DNA of 37,250 nucleotides. It comes from Novosphingobium album (ex Hu et al. 2023) (GTDB lineage Bacteria; Pseudomonadota; Alphaproteobacteria; Sphingomonadales; Sphingomonadaceae). Positions 36,219 to 37,250 of this stretch are shown one piece after another. The notes under the pieces were generated by a model. That model did not search any database, was not told where the DNA came from, and worked only from the letters and a program-made list of their open reading frames with translations. The stretch is taken from the NCBI RefSeq assembly GCF_022832385.1, contig NZ_JALHLE010000022.1, forward strand, positions 1-37,250, written 5' to 3'. A program made the translations under genes and the position numbers. Position 1 is the first letter of the stretch. Each line of letters starts with the position of its first letter.

Positions 36219-36268
36219 CCTGAAAAAACAAAGGGCGCTCCTTGCGGAGCGCCCTTTGTTTTTTCAGG
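36219..36268. terminator. Bidirectional terminator between infC and the J-domain gene
   Basis: A perfect 23-bp stem (36219-36241 with 36246-36268) closed by a TTGC loop. The GC-rich top (GGGCGCTCC) is flanked by A-runs and T-runs (AAAAAA/TTTTTT), giving a U-tract in both directions. It serves convergent infC and the J-domain gene ending at 36299. Confidence 0.93.
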
Positions 36269-36298
36269 CGTGTGGATTCTCCGCTTGGTGGCCAGAAC

Positions 36299-36832
36299 CT
36301 ACCCCTTCCACTCCCGCCGTTCTTCTGCTGCGCGCAGAACTTCGTAGGCAAGCTGGTAAGTCTGGAAAGCCTTTGCCGCTTCGGCATCGTTCGGCCGCAC
36401 GTCCGGGTGGACTTCCTTGGCCCTGGTGCGCCAGGCCTTACGCACGGCATCGAAGTCCGCATCGGGCTCCAGCCCCAGTGCCTCCAGCGCACGCAATTCA
36501 TCGCGGCTGCGCGTGCCGTCGCCGGACCCCGCCCAGCCGTAATGCGCAGACTCCTTGTATCCCGATGTCTCGGCGCGCTCCTGCGCCTCGCGCTCGGCCG
36601 CGGCTTCCTTGTCGAGCCCGGCGAAGTAATCCCAGCCCGCGTTATATTCGGCCGCATGCTTCTGGCAGAAGTACCAGCGATCAGGGCTGTTGGGACTTTT
36701 GGGGGCAGGGCAATCGCCAGGTTCGTTGCAACCGTGCCGATCACACAGACGCACCTGCGCCGCCTCGCGCGAGCTGCCATAGCCGCGCCAGCGCGGAAAA
36801 CCCCAGTCGTTGGATCGGCGTGCGCGGCTCAT
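36299..36832 (-). CDS. J-domain (DnaJ-like) protein
   Basis: The 177-residue protein has a J-domain at the C-terminus (about 115-175) with the HPD motif at 142-144 (KEVHPDVRP), which stimulates Hsp70/DnaK ATPase. The N-terminal half carries Cys30, His34, Cys35, Cys41, Cys56 and His59, a possible zinc site (LCDRHGCNEPGDC, FCQKHA). An N-terminal putative zinc-binding part with a C-terminal J-domain is the reverse of classical DnaJ and is a compact co-chaperone type common in alphaproteobacteria. The client is unknown. Confidence 0.87.
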   Translation of the reverse strand: MSRARRSNDWGFPRWRGYGSSREAAQVRLCDRHGCNEPGDCPAPKSPNSPDRWYFCQKHAAEYNAGWDYFAGLDKEAAAEREAQERAETSGYKESAHYGWAGSGDGTRSRDELRALEALGLEPDADFDAVRKAWRTRAKEVHPDVRPNDAEAAKAFQTYQLAYEVLRAAEERREWKG

Positions 36833-36932
36833 TCGAAGCGCGATAAGCTGCGAATCGAAACCGATGCAACCCCGGAACCCGTTTCGGGAGGCGTCCGCAG
36901 CAGATTATCCTGCAACGAACGCCCCATCCGGA

Positions 36933-37250
36933 TCAATCGACGGTGATCGTCACCGCACGGCGGTTCTGCGCCCAGGCTTCCTCATTGGAACCCAGCGCAA
37001 CCGGGCGTTCCTTGCCGTAGCTGATCGTCGAGAGCCGTGAGGCATCGACGCCAAGGCTCACAAGGTAGTTCTTCGCGGCATTGGCACGGCGTTCACCAAG
37101 GGCAAGGTTGTATTCGCGGGTGCCGCGCTCGTCGCAATGGCCTTCGATCGAGGCACGCTTGCCCGGATACTGCATCAGCCACTGCGCCTGCCGGGTCAGT
37201 GCGGCCTGATCCATCGAGTCGATGTCATATTTGTCGGTGTCGAAATAGAT
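36933..37250 (-). CDS. pal: Peptidoglycan-associated lipoprotein Pal (3' part)
   Basis: Truncated by the window end: the frame stays open through the ATG at 37214 to 37250, reading YFDTDKYDID upstream of MDQAAL, the classic start of the OmpA-like domain. Visible motifs are IEGHCDERGTREYNLALGERRA (peptidoglycan diaminopimelate binding), YLVSLGV and ISYGKERP. Pal anchors the outer membrane to peptidoglycan within the Tol-Pal complex; tolB would be expected further upstream, outside the window. The signal peptide and lipobox are not in view. Confidence 0.95.
   Translation of the reverse strand: MYFDTDKYDIDSMDQAALTRQAQWLMQYPGKRASIEGHCDERGTREYNLALGERRANAAKNYLVSLGVDASRLSTISYGKERPVALGSNEEAWAQNRRAVTITVD

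Overview
The window reads as one continuous stretch of a GC-rich alphaproteobacterial chromosome, most likely a sphingomonad (Novosphingobium/Sphingobium type). The clues are a large TonB-dependent receptor next to a TPR-sulfotransferase, a single bifunctional RelA/SpoT protein, a DmdC-type acyl-CoA dehydrogenase, and a PdeM/hemF/infC housekeeping block. The genus is inferred from gene content and style, not from a search.

Region 1 (5-11745, all minus strand) is a guanidine/urea nitrogen module. Reading in the direction of transcription: a NikR-like repressor (nikR2), an ABC importer (lipoprotein receptor, permease, ATPase), a second NikR-like repressor (nikR1), two DUF1989 proteins of the carboxyguanidine deiminase type (CgiA/CgiB), a biotin-dependent urea/guanidine carboxylase, allophanate hydrolase (AtzF) and a secreted beta-propeller. 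Many of the genes overlap by four bases (ATGA or TTGA). Together they would import guanidine (or urea), carboxylate it with ATP and bicarbonate, deiminate carboxyguanidine to allophanate, and hydrolyse that to ammonia and CO2.

Region 2 (11746-19527) holds two diiron membrane hydroxylases of the sterol desaturase/fatty acid hydroxylase superfamily. Between them lie a TonB-dependent receptor, a TPR-sulfotransferase and a small membrane protein. The most notable signal in the window links regions 1 and 2. A repeated element, TATTA-N16-TAATA or its direct-repeat form, lies before nikR1, before the ABC operon, in the gap before nikR2 and hydroxylase 1, and before hydroxylase 2. The geometry is like a NikR operator (6-N16-6). 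Both NikR-like proteins, however, have lost three of the four nickel ligands of E. coli NikR. I propose a regulon run by a ligand-switched NikR relative that joins guanidine/urea catabolism to two membrane hydroxylases.

Region 3 (20083-24052) carries an acyl-CoA dehydrogenase, a TetR regulator and a divergent acetyl-CoA hydrolase/4-hydroxybutyrate CoA-transferase-like gene, consistent with fatty-acyl or short-chain acid metabolism. An AT-rich, gene-free stretch follows (24053-24412) and abuts the 3' end of a tRNA-Ser(GGA).

Region 4 (24582-37250) is mostly housekeeping: a periplasmic cyclophilin translationally coupled to a DUF1905 protein, spoT/rsh, a PilZ protein, a compact pyrimidine-degradation operon in the order rutB-rutC-rutD-rutA, an S41 protease lipoprotein, a small secreted protein, hemF, pdeM, infC (apparently starting at a non-canonical ATA codon), a J-domain protein and the 3' part of pal. 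A perfect 23-bp-stem bidirectional terminator separates infC from the J-domain gene.
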